From the NCBI GenBank assembly GCA_019415425.1, contig DXZF01000275.1:1-5990 (forward strand): a stretch of DNA of 5,990 nucleotides, given 5' to 3'. How positions within the stretch are numbered: the stretch's first letter is position 1; the number at the start of each line of letters is the position of its first letter. Source of the DNA: Bacillota bacterium. GTDB taxonomy: Bacteria > Bacillota > Clostridia > Christensenellales > QAND01. The translations under genes were made by a program, and so were the position numbers. Shown here one piece after another: positions 1 to 5,716 of the stretch. Under the pieces are notes generated by a model. The model searched no databases. It was not told where the DNA came from and was given only the letters and a program-made list of their open reading frames with translations.

Positions 1-415
1 CTCCAGCCCCGAAACGCTGGACGGCCTCGCCCGCATCACCGATGAGCGCGGCATGGGCGCCGGGCGCGGCATTTCCACTGTGCTGTTGCGCACATTGCTC
101 AAAAACGAGACGTTCAAGGAACTGTTCCTCCAGCGGTACGCGTATCACCTGCAGAACACCTTTGCCACCGACCGCGTGCTGGCCAAGATCGACGAGCTGT
201 CCAAGAACATCGAGGATGAAGTGGCGCGCGACCGGGAGCGGTGGGATACCGGCACGATGGACGGCTGGCGCAACCAGCTCAACCGGATGACTTCGTTTGT
301 CAAGGTGCGCAACGACTACATGATCTACTTCGCCCGCAAGTACTTCAACCTTTCGGAAGCGGAAACCATTGAGCGCTTTGGTTCGGTCGGCGTGGATCCC
401 AATGCGTCCAATTAG
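1..415 (+). CDS. CotH kinase family protein, C-terminal part (5' end outside window)
   Basis: The reading frame is open from base 2 to the TAG at 413-415, giving about 137 residues of a protein that begins upstream of the window. The visible part resembles the C-terminal region of CotH-family proteins: a helical segment with FLQRYAYHLQNTF, then an IDEL stretch, an acidic/arginine-rich segment leading to a conserved RW, and a final helix ending in VRNDYMIYFARKYFNLS. CotH proteins are atypical protein kinases, first known from Bacillus spore coats, and are also found in cell-surface contexts in many Clostridia. The catalytic residues would lie upstream and cannot be seen here. The stop codon abuts the ribosome binding site of the next gene, so the two are almost certainly cotranscribed. 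The neighbours (VTC domain, DUF4956) strengthen the assignment, because CotH genes often sit beside them. Confidence 0.8.
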   Translation, partial: SSPETLDGLARITDERGMGAGRGISTVLLRTLLKNETFKELFLQRYAYHLQNTFATDRVLAKIDELSKNIEDEVARDRERWDTGTMDGWRNQLNRMTSFVKVRNDYMIYFARKYFNLSEAETIERFGSVGVDPNASN

Positions 416-425
416 GAGGTGACGT

Positions 426-1109
426 ATGGCAGGCAAATTTCGGCACGAACAGAAATACTACATCAACCAGATGGGGTACCGGATTCTGCGCAGCCGTTTT
501 CGAACTGCGCTGCGGCCCGACGAAAACGCGGACGAGACGGGTGAGTACCATATCCGTTCGCTGTACTTTGACGACCGTGACGACGCTTCGTTGACGACCA
601 AGATCGCCGGCGTAGACGAGCGCGAAAAGTTTCGCGTGCGCATCTACAACAAGTCGGACATGGTCATCCGGCTGGAGCAGAAGCTCAAAAAGAACGAGTA
701 CATCTTAAAGCGCAGCTGCGCCATCACCAAGCAGGAATACCAGATGCTGTTGGACGGGGACGGCTCCTTTTTGCTGGAGCGCGGCAAACCGCCCTGCGGC
801 GCGGTGTACGCTGCGTTGACGCAGCGCGGTCTGCATCCGGTCAAGATCGTGGATTATGTGCGCGAAGCGTATGTGTACCCCATCGAAGATGTGCGCATCA
901 CCTTTGACAAGGATCTGCGTGCGGGCACGTCGCTGGACCTGTTTGACAGGGACATGCTCACCGTGCCCATGTTGGAACCGGGGTTGATGGTGCTGGAGGT
1001 CAAATTCAATGCATTCCTGCCCGGTTTCATTCGCGATCTGTTTACAGGCGTGGAGTCTACCCGCTGCGCCGTTTCCAAATATGCGATCTGTCGCAAATAT
1101 GACGTTTAG
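426..1109 (+). CDS. Polyphosphate polymerase (VTC/CYTH-fold) domain protein
   Basis: This 227-residue protein has the pattern of the VTC domain, the triphosphate-tunnel fold that in yeast Vtc4 makes polyphosphate from ATP. The charged residues expected to line a tunnel appear in order: E8 and K10 in FRHEQKYYI; RSLYFDD at 44-50; R70 and R72 in KFRVRIYN; E84 and K86 in RLEQKLKKN; R146 in DYVREAYV; R157 in VRITFDKDL; E191 and K193 in LEVKFN; and a terminal SKYAICRKY with K218. It is a standalone domain without SPX or membrane segments, so membrane attachment would need a partner, plausibly the DUF4956 protein downstream. The ATG at 426 follows AGGAGG (414-419) by 6 bases. Fold assignment is confident. 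The activity (polyphosphate synthesis) is inferred from the family and has not been shown for most bacterial members. Confidence 0.88.
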   Translation: MAGKFRHEQKYYINQMGYRILRSRFRTALRPDENADETGEYHIRSLYFDDRDDASLTTKIAGVDEREKFRVRIYNKSDMVIRLEQKLKKNEYILKRSCAITKQEYQMLLDGDGSFLLERGKPPCGAVYAALTQRGLHPVKIVDYVREAYVYPIEDVRITFDKDLRAGTSLDLFDRDMLTVPMLEPGLMVLEVKFNAFLPGFIRDLFTGVESTRCAVSKYAICRKYDV

Positions 1110-1124
1110 TCGAGGAGGGTCCCT

Positions 1125-1802
1125 ATGAGTAACTTTTTCAACAGCCTGTTTTCCGGTCTGCAAAGCAGCTTTTCCTTTGGCGATATCGGGGTCATGCGCA
1201 TTCTGATCACCATGTCGCTGGCATTCATGCTGGGCCTGTTGATCTTTTTCGTCTACCGCAAGACGTTTGCCGGCGTGATGTACTCCAAGAACTTCGGCGT
1301 CTCGCTCGTGATGCTGACGGTGATCACGGCCTTTGTCATCTTGCCCATCACCAGCAACCTCACGCTTTCGTTGGGCATGGTCGGTGCACTGTCCATCGTG
1401 CGTTTCCGTACCGCCGTCAAGGATCCCGTGGACACGGTGTACATGTTCTGGGCCATCGCCACCGGCATCACCGTTGGCGCCAGGTTCTTCCTGCCCGCCA
1501 TTTTGGCCTCGCTGGTCATCATGTTGTTGCTGCTGGTGCTCTCGTCCATGCGCTTTCGCACGTCCATGCCGTATCTGCTGGTGCTGCGCTTTGCCGAAAA
1601 CGCCACGCCCAATGTCAATAGCTTGCTGCGCCGTCTGCCGGATACCAACCTCAAGAGCAAGACGGTTTCCGCCAACGGCGTGGAGATGACCGTCGAAGTG
1701 CGCCTGCGCGATGCGGACATGCAGGTGGTCGACCGCTTTTTGGACATCCCCGGCGTGTACGACGCCGCCATCATCAGCTACGGTGGCGATATCGTCGCAT
1801 AA
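1125..1802 (+). CDS. DUF4956 domain-containing membrane protein
   Basis: A 225-residue membrane protein. Hydrophobic segments are visible at about 22-44, 59-80, 104-117 and 121-141. After them comes a soluble C-terminal domain (about 150-225) that ends in a ferredoxin-like-looking stretch (VEMTVEVRLRDADMQVVDRFLDIPGV). The segment GALSIVRFRTAVKDP at 88-102, between the second and third hydrophobic segments, is the most characteristic part of DUF4956 proteins. The family's biochemical role is not established. It recurs next to VTC-type polyphosphate polymerase and CotH genes, as here, so a role as membrane partner or channel for polymer or phosphoryl handling is an inference. The ATG at 1125 has AGGAGG at 1113-1118. 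Only 15 bases separate it from the preceding gene. Confidence 0.87.
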   Translation: MSNFFNSLFSGLQSSFSFGDIGVMRILITMSLAFMLGLLIFFVYRKTFAGVMYSKNFGVSLVMLTVITAFVILPITSNLTLSLGMVGALSIVRFRTAVKDPVDTVYMFWAIATGITVGARFFLPAILASLVIMLLLLVLSSMRFRTSMPYLLVLRFAENATPNVNSLLRRLPDTNLKSKTVSANGVEMTVEVRLRDADMQVVDRFLDIPGVYDAAIISYGGDIVA

Positions 1803-1828
1803 TCTCATCCCAATAGGAGCGTGATTGC

Positions 1829-2557
1829 ATGACCATTCGCTATTTGTACCACAGCGGATTTGCCATTCAAGCGCAGACCTGCACCATCGTCATCGACTAC
1901 TATCGCGATACCTGCGAAGGGGAGCGTTGCGCGGAAAACGGCGTCGTGGCCGAAGACCTTCTCGCCCGGCCCGGCAAGTTTTACGTGCTCAGTTCGCACG
2001 GTCATGGCGATCACTTCAATCCGGTGGTGATGTCCTGGCAGGCCAAGCGCCCCGATATCATCTACCTGCTCTCTTCTGACATTCTGGACGCGGGCCTGTG
2101 CGCCCCGGCCGGCAACGTACATTTTTTGGCGCCCGGCGATACCTACGCCGACGATTGCCTGTGTGTGCGGGCCTTTGGCTCCACGGATTTGGGCATTTCG
2201 TTCGTGCTACAGCTGGAGGGCAAGACGCTGCTGCACGCAGGCGATCTGAACAACTGGCACTGGACGGGGCAGTGGAGCGAGCGCGAAGAGCAGGAGGCGC
2301 AGGCACACTATCTGCGCGAGTTAAAGGTTTTGCAATCCGCTATCTCGCATCTGGATGTTGCGATGTTTCCCATCGACCCGCGTTTGGGGGCGGACTGTGG
2401 GCGCGGCGCCGAGCAGCTTTTTCAGGCGATCTGTGTGGACCGCCTGCTGCCCATGCACTTTGCCGAACAGTTTGACGCGCCCGCACGCTTTGCAGAGGCA
2501 CACCCCGATATCCCCACCACGGTATGGACGCGGCGCGGAGAGAGCATTCCCCTTTAA
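1829..2557 (+). CDS. MBL-fold metallo-hydrolase (UlaG/YycJ-like beta-lactamase superfamily)
   Basis: This 242-residue protein has the metal-binding signature of the metallo-beta-lactamase fold. HxHxDH is seen as H57-G-H59-G-D61-H62; a further HAGD motif lies at 137-140 (H137, D139), and a late histidine is H210 in LLPMHF. The N-terminus (IRYLYHSGFAIQ, then VIDYY) matches the first two strands of the fold. Such proteins hydrolyse phosphoester, lactone or thioester substrates at a dinuclear metal site in the cytoplasm; the substrate cannot be read from sequence. There is no signal peptide. The start at 1829 has AGGAG at 1815-1819 with 9-base spacing, and lies 26 bases after the DUF4956 gene. 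It could therefore belong to the same transcript, though a functional link to polyphosphate is unproven. Confidence 0.87.
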   Translation: MTIRYLYHSGFAIQAQTCTIVIDYYRDTCEGERCAENGVVAEDLLARPGKFYVLSSHGHGDHFNPVVMSWQAKRPDIIYLLSSDILDAGLCAPAGNVHFLAPGDTYADDCLCVRAFGSTDLGISFVLQLEGKTLLHAGDLNNWHWTGQWSEREEQEAQAHYLRELKVLQSAISHLDVAMFPIDPRLGADCGRGAEQLFQAICVDRLLPMHFAEQFDAPARFAEAHPDIPTTVWTRRGESIPL

Positions 2558-2605
2558 CCCATTGCGCCACGCATGCGCTTTTTGTACGAAAGGATGGTTT
2601 GCCCC

Positions 2606-2989
2606 ATGAAAGTCAAAGGTACGTTTGCACACTACAATTTCAATGTCCGCGACCTCGATGCATCCATTGCCTTTTATGAAAAGGCGCTGGACCTGCACGT
2701 GCAGCGGCAGAACGAGGCCAAGGACGGTTCATTCAAGATGGTCTATCTCACCGATGGACGCACGCCGTTTGCGTTGGAACTGACCTGGTTGCGCGATTGG
2801 GATCGCCCGTACAATCTGGGCGATAACGAGATGCACCTGTGTTTCCACGTCCCGGCCGAACAGTATGAAGAGATCTGGGCGTATCATCGTGAAATGGGCT
2901 GGATCTGTTATGAAAACGAGGCCATGCACCTGTACTTTATCAGCGACCCGGACGGTTACTGGCTGGAAATCACGCCAGATCGGCGCTGA
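2606..2989 (+). CDS. Lactoylglutathione lyase-like VOC (glyoxalase I) family protein
   Basis: With the start at 2606 the product is 127 residues, close to the usual single-module glyoxalase I length. The VOC fold shows as two beta-alpha-beta-beta-beta repeats: YNFNVRDLDASIAFYEKALDL near the N-terminus, and MHLCFHV with DPDGYWLEI in the second half. The four expected metal ligands are visible: H9, E58, H77 and E121. These correspond to the H/E/H/E set of E. coli GlxI. The family converts the methylglyoxal-thiol hemithioacetal to a lactoyl thioester. In a clostridial-type cell the thiol cofactor need not be glutathione, so other VOC activities are possible. An in-frame ATG at 2594 sits on top of the AAAGGA site (2589-2594), so 2606 is preferred. 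It follows the MBL gene by 48 bases and is probably cotranscribed. Confidence 0.85.
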   Translation: MKVKGTFAHYNFNVRDLDASIAFYEKALDLHVQRQNEAKDGSFKMVYLTDGRTPFALELTWLRDWDRPYNLGDNEMHLCFHVPAEQYEEIWAYHREMGWICYENEAMHLYFISDPDGYWLEITPDRR

Positions 2990-3082
2990 AAAATCGCGTG
3001 CCTGCTATGGGATAGCTGGATTTCTTCCGGTGTCTATGTCCATCGCTGTTGCCCATAGAGGCCCGTGGACCATGTCGTCAAA

Positions 3083-3120
3083 AAACAGGCCGCCTGAACG
3101 TGTGTTCAGGCGGCCTGTTT
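3083..3120. terminator. Bidirectional hairpin terminator after the glyoxalase gene
   Basis: A perfect 17-bp inverted repeat (3083-3099 with 3104-3120) with a 4-base loop GTGT forms a very stable GC-rich stem. On the + strand it is followed by only three T; on the - strand the stem end runs into five T. It can stop the left-hand + strand run and any - strand read-through from beyond rubrerythrin. Confidence 0.85.
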
Positions 3121-3342
3121 CCATTGGGGCGTGCATTTGGCAAAGCCCGCCAAGCGCCATGCGATGGATGCGCCATGCAAGCTGCACTTTGGACACGTAT
3201 TGGTTCTACTGTTTCGCGTTTCACGCTTCAGTTCCGATGGGCGCTCCAAAGGGCAGGGCGCTCCGATACACGGAGGCCGTCTCGCATCGTGCTCTCTCAG
3301 CCTTCCCGCTGCTGCCAAAGGCATCGATATTCTTCCAAAAGA
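3121..3342. other. Intergenic stretch between two terminators, no gene recognised
   Basis: About 220 bases between the two hairpin terminators. Short open frames on both strands show no recognisable protein. The only structure seen is two short direct repeats: a 9-mer GCGCCATGC at 3154-3162 and 3170-3178, and GGGCGCTCC at 3239-3247 and 3256-3264. Confidence 0.5.
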
Positions 3343-3369
3343 AAAAGCGCTGTGTGGTACAGCGCTTTT
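3343..3369 (-). terminator. Intrinsic terminator of the rubrerythrin gene
   Basis: An 11-bp stem (AAAAGCGCTGT at 3343-3353 paired with 3359-3369) with a 5-base loop. On the - strand the stem ends in a T run followed by CTTTT, which is the pattern of a rho-independent terminator. It lies 20 bases after the rubrerythrin stop codon. Confidence 0.88.
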
Positions 3370-3389
3370 CTCTATGACCTGTGTATCGA

Positions 3390-3929
3390 TCAATAGTTTT
3401 CGGCTTTGATGGCGAAGAACGCCTGCGGATGATCGCACACCGGGCACTTTTCCAATGCCTTTTTGCCGATGTGGATGTGGCCACAGTTGGCGCACTGCCA
3501 GACCTGCACCTCTTCACGCGCAAAGACCAGGCCATTTTCGAGGTTGGAAAGCAGCTTGCGATAGCGCTCCTCGTGCTCTTTTTCGATTTGGCCCACGGCT
3601 TCAAACAGGAACGCGATGCGATCGAATCCCTCTTCTTTCGCCTCTTTGGCAAAGCCGGCATACATGTCCGTCCACTCGTAGTTTTCCCCGTCCGCCGCGT
3701 CGTTCAGATTGACGCGCGTATCCGGCATTCCGTCGTGCAACAGCTTGAACCAGATTTTGGCGTGCTCCTTTTCGTTGCCCGCCGTCTCTTCAAAAAATGC
3801 AGCGATCTGGTTGAGCCCTTCCTTTTTGGCCGCCGAAGCATAGTACTGGTATTTGGTGTGTGCCTGCGACTCGCCTGCAAATGCAGTCATCAAATTGGCT
3901 TCCGTCTTACTTCCTTTCAATTCCGGCAT
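3390..3929 (-). CDS. rbr: Rubrerythrin
   Basis: A 179-residue protein with the two domains of classical rubrerythrin. The N-terminal ferritin-like four-helix domain carries two EKEH motifs. By comparison with the family, the diiron ligands are probably E20, E53, H56, E82, E85, E116 and H119. The C-terminal rubredoxin-like domain binds one iron through C146, C149, C162 and C165 (CANC and CPVC). Rubrerythrin reduces hydrogen peroxide to water in the cytoplasm of anaerobes, with electrons from NAD(P)H-rubredoxin reductase systems. Two ATGs lie close together. The one at 3929 ([10 protein letters not shown]) has GGAGGG at 3938-3943 with good spacing and matches the usual N-terminus, while the ATG six bases earlier is too close to the site. 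The 43-residue rubredoxin-like protein at 5246 is a possible electron-transfer partner. Confidence 0.95.
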   Translation of the reverse strand: MPELKGSKTEANLMTAFAGESQAHTKYQYYASAAKKEGLNQIAAFFEETAGNEKEHAKIWFKLLHDGMPDTRVNLNDAADGENYEWTDMYAGFAKEAKEEGFDRIAFLFEAVGQIEKEHEERYRKLLSNLENGLVFAREEVQVWQCANCGHIHIGKKALEKCPVCDHPQAFFAIKAENY

Positions 3930-4021
3930 GTTCATTTCCCTCCATTTTTCGCTCCGCACAAGGGGCGGATGCGATTCTTTCTCTCGATTTGCCCTTGTGC
4001 CGTATCGCCAAGTGCAATCTC

Positions 4022-4030
4022 ATTATAACA
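4022..4030 (-). promoter_or_regulatory. Extended -10 promoter of rubrerythrin
   Basis: On the - strand TGT is followed by a perfect TATAAT (4022-4027), an extended -10 element. No good -35 hexamer lies at the usual distance (a TTTCTT-like stretch only). Transcription would start near 4015, leaving an 85-base leader before the ATG at 3929. A second, weaker -10 (TATAAA, 4084-4089, - strand) lies upstream. Confidence 0.6.
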
Positions 4031-4069
4031 GTCCAATCGACAAAAAGAAATCGATTTTCCAAATTTATT

Positions 4070-4082
4070 GAGAATAATTCTC
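4070..4082. promoter_or_regulatory. Candidate PerR/Fur-family operator (13-bp palindrome)
   Basis: GAGAATAATTCTC is a perfect palindrome around a central A, in an AT-rich setting upstream of rubrerythrin. It resembles the 7-1-7 form of PerR boxes (TTATAATNATTATAA) with several mismatches. It sits just downstream of the alternative TATAAA -10 and about 60 bases upstream of the main predicted start, so whether it acts as an operator is uncertain. Confidence 0.4.
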
Positions 4083-4090
4083 TTTTATAT

Positions 4091-4391
4091 GACCGTTTTT
4101 GACCATTTTGTCCCACAGGTTCGCCGTTGCAATGTCATCCCCGTCATTGCGTTGTCGAAACGCCGGCATGGCAATCCCTCTCCCTCTGCATGCGCCCGCT
4201 GCAACTGCAAGTGTACAGTGCACCTGATTCTTTGAGACGCGAAACCCGCAGCACAGCGCATCACGGGGTTCATGCCTCCACAATGCCCCATGGTGCCCGA
4301 ATTTTCCCAGCCGACTGGTCACTACGTACCGCACACCCCAACGACGACATATTTCTTGCATCTATACCGATAATTCGCACAGGCCGATGGG
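4091..4391. other. Gene-free stretch between rubrerythrin and the zinc-ribbon gene
   Basis: About 300 bases in which short open frames exist on both strands. None has a ribosome binding site with a recognisable product, and the composition does not look coding. I see no RNA gene, repeat or remnant that can be named. Confidence 0.5.
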
Positions 4392-4397
4392 TATAAT
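4392..4397 (+). promoter_or_regulatory. Possible -10 element upstream of the zinc-ribbon gene
   Basis: A perfect TATAAT, but no acceptable -35 hexamer 16-18 bases upstream and no properly spaced TG extension. If used, it would give a leader of about 130 bases that contains alternative stem-loops (4425-4470). Confidence 0.35.
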
Positions 4398-4473
4398 AGC
4401 ACTGTGATGGATGAATGGCACGCCACATTGCCCGGTACGGGGCAAGAGCACGACAAAGCTGCGGCAATGTTTA

Positions 4474-4503
4474 TTGACAAATCATTCCTTTCACATGTAC
4501 CAT
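4474..4503 (+). promoter_or_regulatory. Candidate promoter of the zinc-ribbon membrane protein
   Basis: A consensus TTGACA (4474-4479) is followed after 18 bases by TACCAT (4498-4503). The start point would be near 4510, giving a leader of about 25 bases before the TTG start. Confidence 0.5.
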
Positions 4504-4535
4504 ACCTTATAAGTTCCAGATAAGGGGGCTCATCG

Positions 4536-4985
4536 TTGAGACGAAGTTTCTTTTTTGACACGTTGAATAAAACGCTGCTGATCGCAGCGCTCATCTTATT
4601 CCTTTTGCGCATGCCCATGACGTACGTCTTTGCAGGTGTGTGCCTGGCGCTGGCCATTATGCGCACCTTTTCAGGGGACCGGAGCGCCCGGCAGCGCGAA
4701 AACGACATGTTCCGCAACTTCTTTGCGCGCCAAAAGGCCAAGGCCAACGCCAAAAAGGCCACCAACGTGCGCCGGATTCGTCCCGTGTACGAGGGCAAAG
4801 CCGGGGAATCCACCATGGGCAAAGAGAAGGGTAGTAAGGAGAAAAAGGCCAAAGTCAAATCCGATGCCACGCACCGCGTGTACAAGTGCCCCAAGTGCAA
4901 ACAGACGCTTCGGGTGCCGCGCGGCAAGGGCAAAATTCTGATCACCTGTTCCAACTGCGGGCACAAATTCCAAAAGAAAACCTGA
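4536..4985 (+). CDS. Small membrane protein with C-terminal zinc ribbon
   Basis: A 149-residue protein of unassigned function. Residues about 10-44 are hydrophobic (one long or two short membrane segments, with RMP between them). A strongly basic, flexible stretch (about 49-110, many K and R) follows. The last 35 residues form a zinc ribbon: C118-P-K-C121 and C138-S-N-C141, with LRVPRGKGKI between the two pairs. I recall similar ribbons with this conserved VPRGKGKI core in uncharacterised Clostridia proteins. The start is TTG at 4536, preceded by AAGGGGG (4522-4528) at 7 bases, and no ATG with a ribosome binding site exists nearby. The basic region facing the cytoplasm suggests contact with nucleic acid or acidic partners, but this is inference. 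The gene appears monocistronic, with no clear terminator before 5070. Confidence 0.75.
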   Translation: MRRSFFFDTLNKTLLIAALILFLLRMPMTYVFAGVCLALAIMRTFSGDRSARQRENDMFRNFFARQKAKANAKKATNVRRIRPVYEGKAGESTMGKEKGSKEKKAKVKSDATHRVYKCPKCKQTLRVPRGKGKILITCSNCGHKFQKKT

Positions 4986-5035
4986 AGCGCGTCGCCTCAG
5001 CATTGCTGCACGGCAACGAAGCACAGCGCTTTGCG

Positions 5036-5062
5036 CACGTACAAACAGACGTTTGCGACGTG
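5036..5062. repeat. Small imperfect hairpin after the zinc-ribbon gene
   Basis: CACGT (5036-5040) pairs with ACGTG (5058-5062) and CAAAC (5042-5046) with GTTTG (5051-5055), around an AGAC loop. It lacks a T run on the + strand, so it is not a canonical terminator, although it lies between the stop codon and the next promoter. Confidence 0.35.
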
Positions 5063-5069
5063 AAGAAGC

Positions 5070-5128
5070 TGTGCACAATTTGATACGTTGTCCACAGATT
5101 CATCCACAAAAATCACAAGTTATCCACA
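5070..5128. promoter_or_regulatory. Cluster of DnaA-box-like 9-mers
   Basis: Within 59 bases there is one exact DnaA box, TTATCCACA (5120-5128). Three single-mismatch versions accompany it: TTGTCCACA (5088-5096), TCATCCACA (5100-5108), and TTGTGCACA on the opposite strand (5070-5078). Three face the same way. Such clusters occur at oriC, but also as DnaA-titrating or DnaA-regulated sites. No dnaA, rpmH or dnaN gene and no clear unwinding element or DnaA-trio is visible, so an origin cannot be claimed. Confidence 0.5.
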
Positions 5129-5165
5129 GTCTTGGGGATTCGTGTAAAGGATGAACGCAAGATTA

Positions 5166-5193
5166 TTGATCATTTTCCCTATGATGCTATAAT
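5166..5193 (+). promoter_or_regulatory. Promoter of the short rubredoxin-like gene
   Basis: TTGATC (5166-5171), a 16-base spacer, and a perfect TATAAT (5188-5193) with an upstream TGC forming an extended -10. The predicted start is near 5200, giving a leader of about 45 bases. It lies 40 bases downstream of the DnaA-box cluster. Confidence 0.75.
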
Positions 5194-5245
5194 GTTTGAC
5201 AGATGGAAAATGCGATCAAAATCAACCACAAAGGAGGAGTAACCA

Positions 5246-5377
5246 ATGAGTAAAATCGTATGTGTCGTATGCAATTGGGAAACCGAATACGAGGGCGGCG
5301 TCGCCGCATTGCCGGATGATTTCGTGTGCGAACTGTGCGGCGCCGGCAAAGATTCATTTGAAGACGTGGCCGAATAA
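5246..5377 (+). CDS. Short rubredoxin-like protein (43 aa)
   Basis: This small gene encodes 43 residues with two CxxC knuckles, C6-V-V-C9 and C28-E-L-C31. The ending GAGKDSFEDV is the hallmark C-terminus of rubredoxins (CPxCGxGKDxFE). Rubredoxins bind one iron by four cysteines and pass single electrons in the cytoplasm, for example to rubrerythrin. Typical ones have 52-54 residues and about 29 residues between the knuckles. Here there are only 18, so the central loop is much shortened and the proline of the usual second CPxC is replaced by Glu. It may therefore be a rubredoxin-like ribbon rather than a true redox rubredoxin. AGGAGG (5232-5237) with 8-base spacing fixes the ATG at 5246. It is a single-gene unit with its own promoter and terminator. 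Confidence 0.85.
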   Translation: MSKIVCVVCNWETEYEGGVAALPDDFVCELCGAGKDSFEDVAE

Positions 5378-5397
5378 TGGTAGGGTAATGCATCCTG

Positions 5398-5430
5398 AAA
5401 GCGGTGCACACGGCAGGTGTGCACCGCTTT
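5398..5430 (+). terminator. Strong intrinsic terminator after the rubredoxin-like gene
   Basis: A perfect 14-bp stem (5398-5411 with 5417-5430) and 5-base loop GGCAG, followed by a T-rich tract at 5428-5445. It lies 20 bases after the stop codon and isolates the gene from the rRNA operon downstream. Confidence 0.93.
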
Positions 5431-5537
5431 TATTTTTCATTTTTATCAAAATTATCCGGCCCACCTTCCCACCGTTTTGCCGGCCTGCTACCTTCAAGCC
5501 CCGGAACCGCACCGTGCAATGGTATTTCCATATACCT

Positions 5538-5549
5538 ACTATATATAGT
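5538..5549. repeat. 12-bp AT-rich perfect palindrome
   Basis: ACTATATATAGT reads the same on both strands. It lies about 85 bases upstream of the first rRNA promoter candidate. No role can be assigned. Confidence 0.5.
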
Positions 5550-5632
5550 GGCTGAGGAAATCGGCACACACATCGCACCTGTATCCTTTCATATAAAGTT
5601 GGGGGTTTCGACATTTTTGTAGCACAAAGGGC

Positions 5633-5661
5633 TTGTCAAAAGAGAAAAGAGATGGTATAGT
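5633..5661 (+). promoter_or_regulatory. Upstream rRNA promoter candidate (P1)
   Basis: TTGTCA (5633-5638), a 17-base spacer and TATAGT (5656-5661) make a good sigma-A-type promoter. There is no gene between it and the 16S start. Transcription would begin near 5668, at the foot of a large hairpin. Confidence 0.7.
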
Positions 5662-5669
5662 GACCACAC

Positions 5670-5716
5670 TTTCCCGTGGTTTTCCTGCCGCCAGGCCGAC
5701 GAAAACCACGTGGAAA
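5670..5716 (+). repeat. Large hairpin at the start of the P1 transcript
   Basis: TTTCC plus CGTGGTTTTC (5670-5684) pairs with GAAAACCACG plus GGAAA (5701-5716). This gives 15 base pairs with one bulged T at 5711. A small CCTG/CAGG stem lies inside the loop (5684-5695), overlapping the first stem by one base. An outer GATGG/CCATC pair (5651-5655, 5717-5721) overlaps the promoter. There is no T run after it, so it is not a simple terminator. Confidence 0.65.

Noticed and set aside
705..1808. A 367-codon open frame on the - strand opposite the VTC and DUF4956 genes.
   Set aside because: It is rich in His, Gln and Asp as expected for antisense of a GC-rich coding strand, has no recognisable domain, and covers two well-supported + strand genes.
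3005..3058. CTATGGG (3005-3011) and CCCATAG (3052-3058) as a terminator or riboswitch after the glyoxalase gene.
   Set aside because: The loop is about 40 bases with only a short imperfect stem and no T run.
3154..3264. Short direct repeats as a CRISPR array or insertion-sequence remnant.
   Set aside because: Only two copies of unrelated 9-mers with irregular spacing; no terminal inverted repeats or transposase remnant.
2865..3377. A 170-codon + strand frame running through the glyoxalase 3' end and both terminators.
   Set aside because: Out of frame with the glyoxalase gene, crosses two terminator hairpins, and has no recognisable domain.
4065..4361. A 98-codon - strand frame upstream of rubrerythrin.
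   Set aside because: No family resemblance and no convincing ribosome binding site; it overlaps the rubrerythrin promoter region.
5100..5245. Calling the DnaA-box region a replication origin.
   Set aside because: No dnaA/dnaN/rpmH neighbour, no clear AT-rich 13-mers or DnaA-trio next to the boxes. Kept only as a box cluster.
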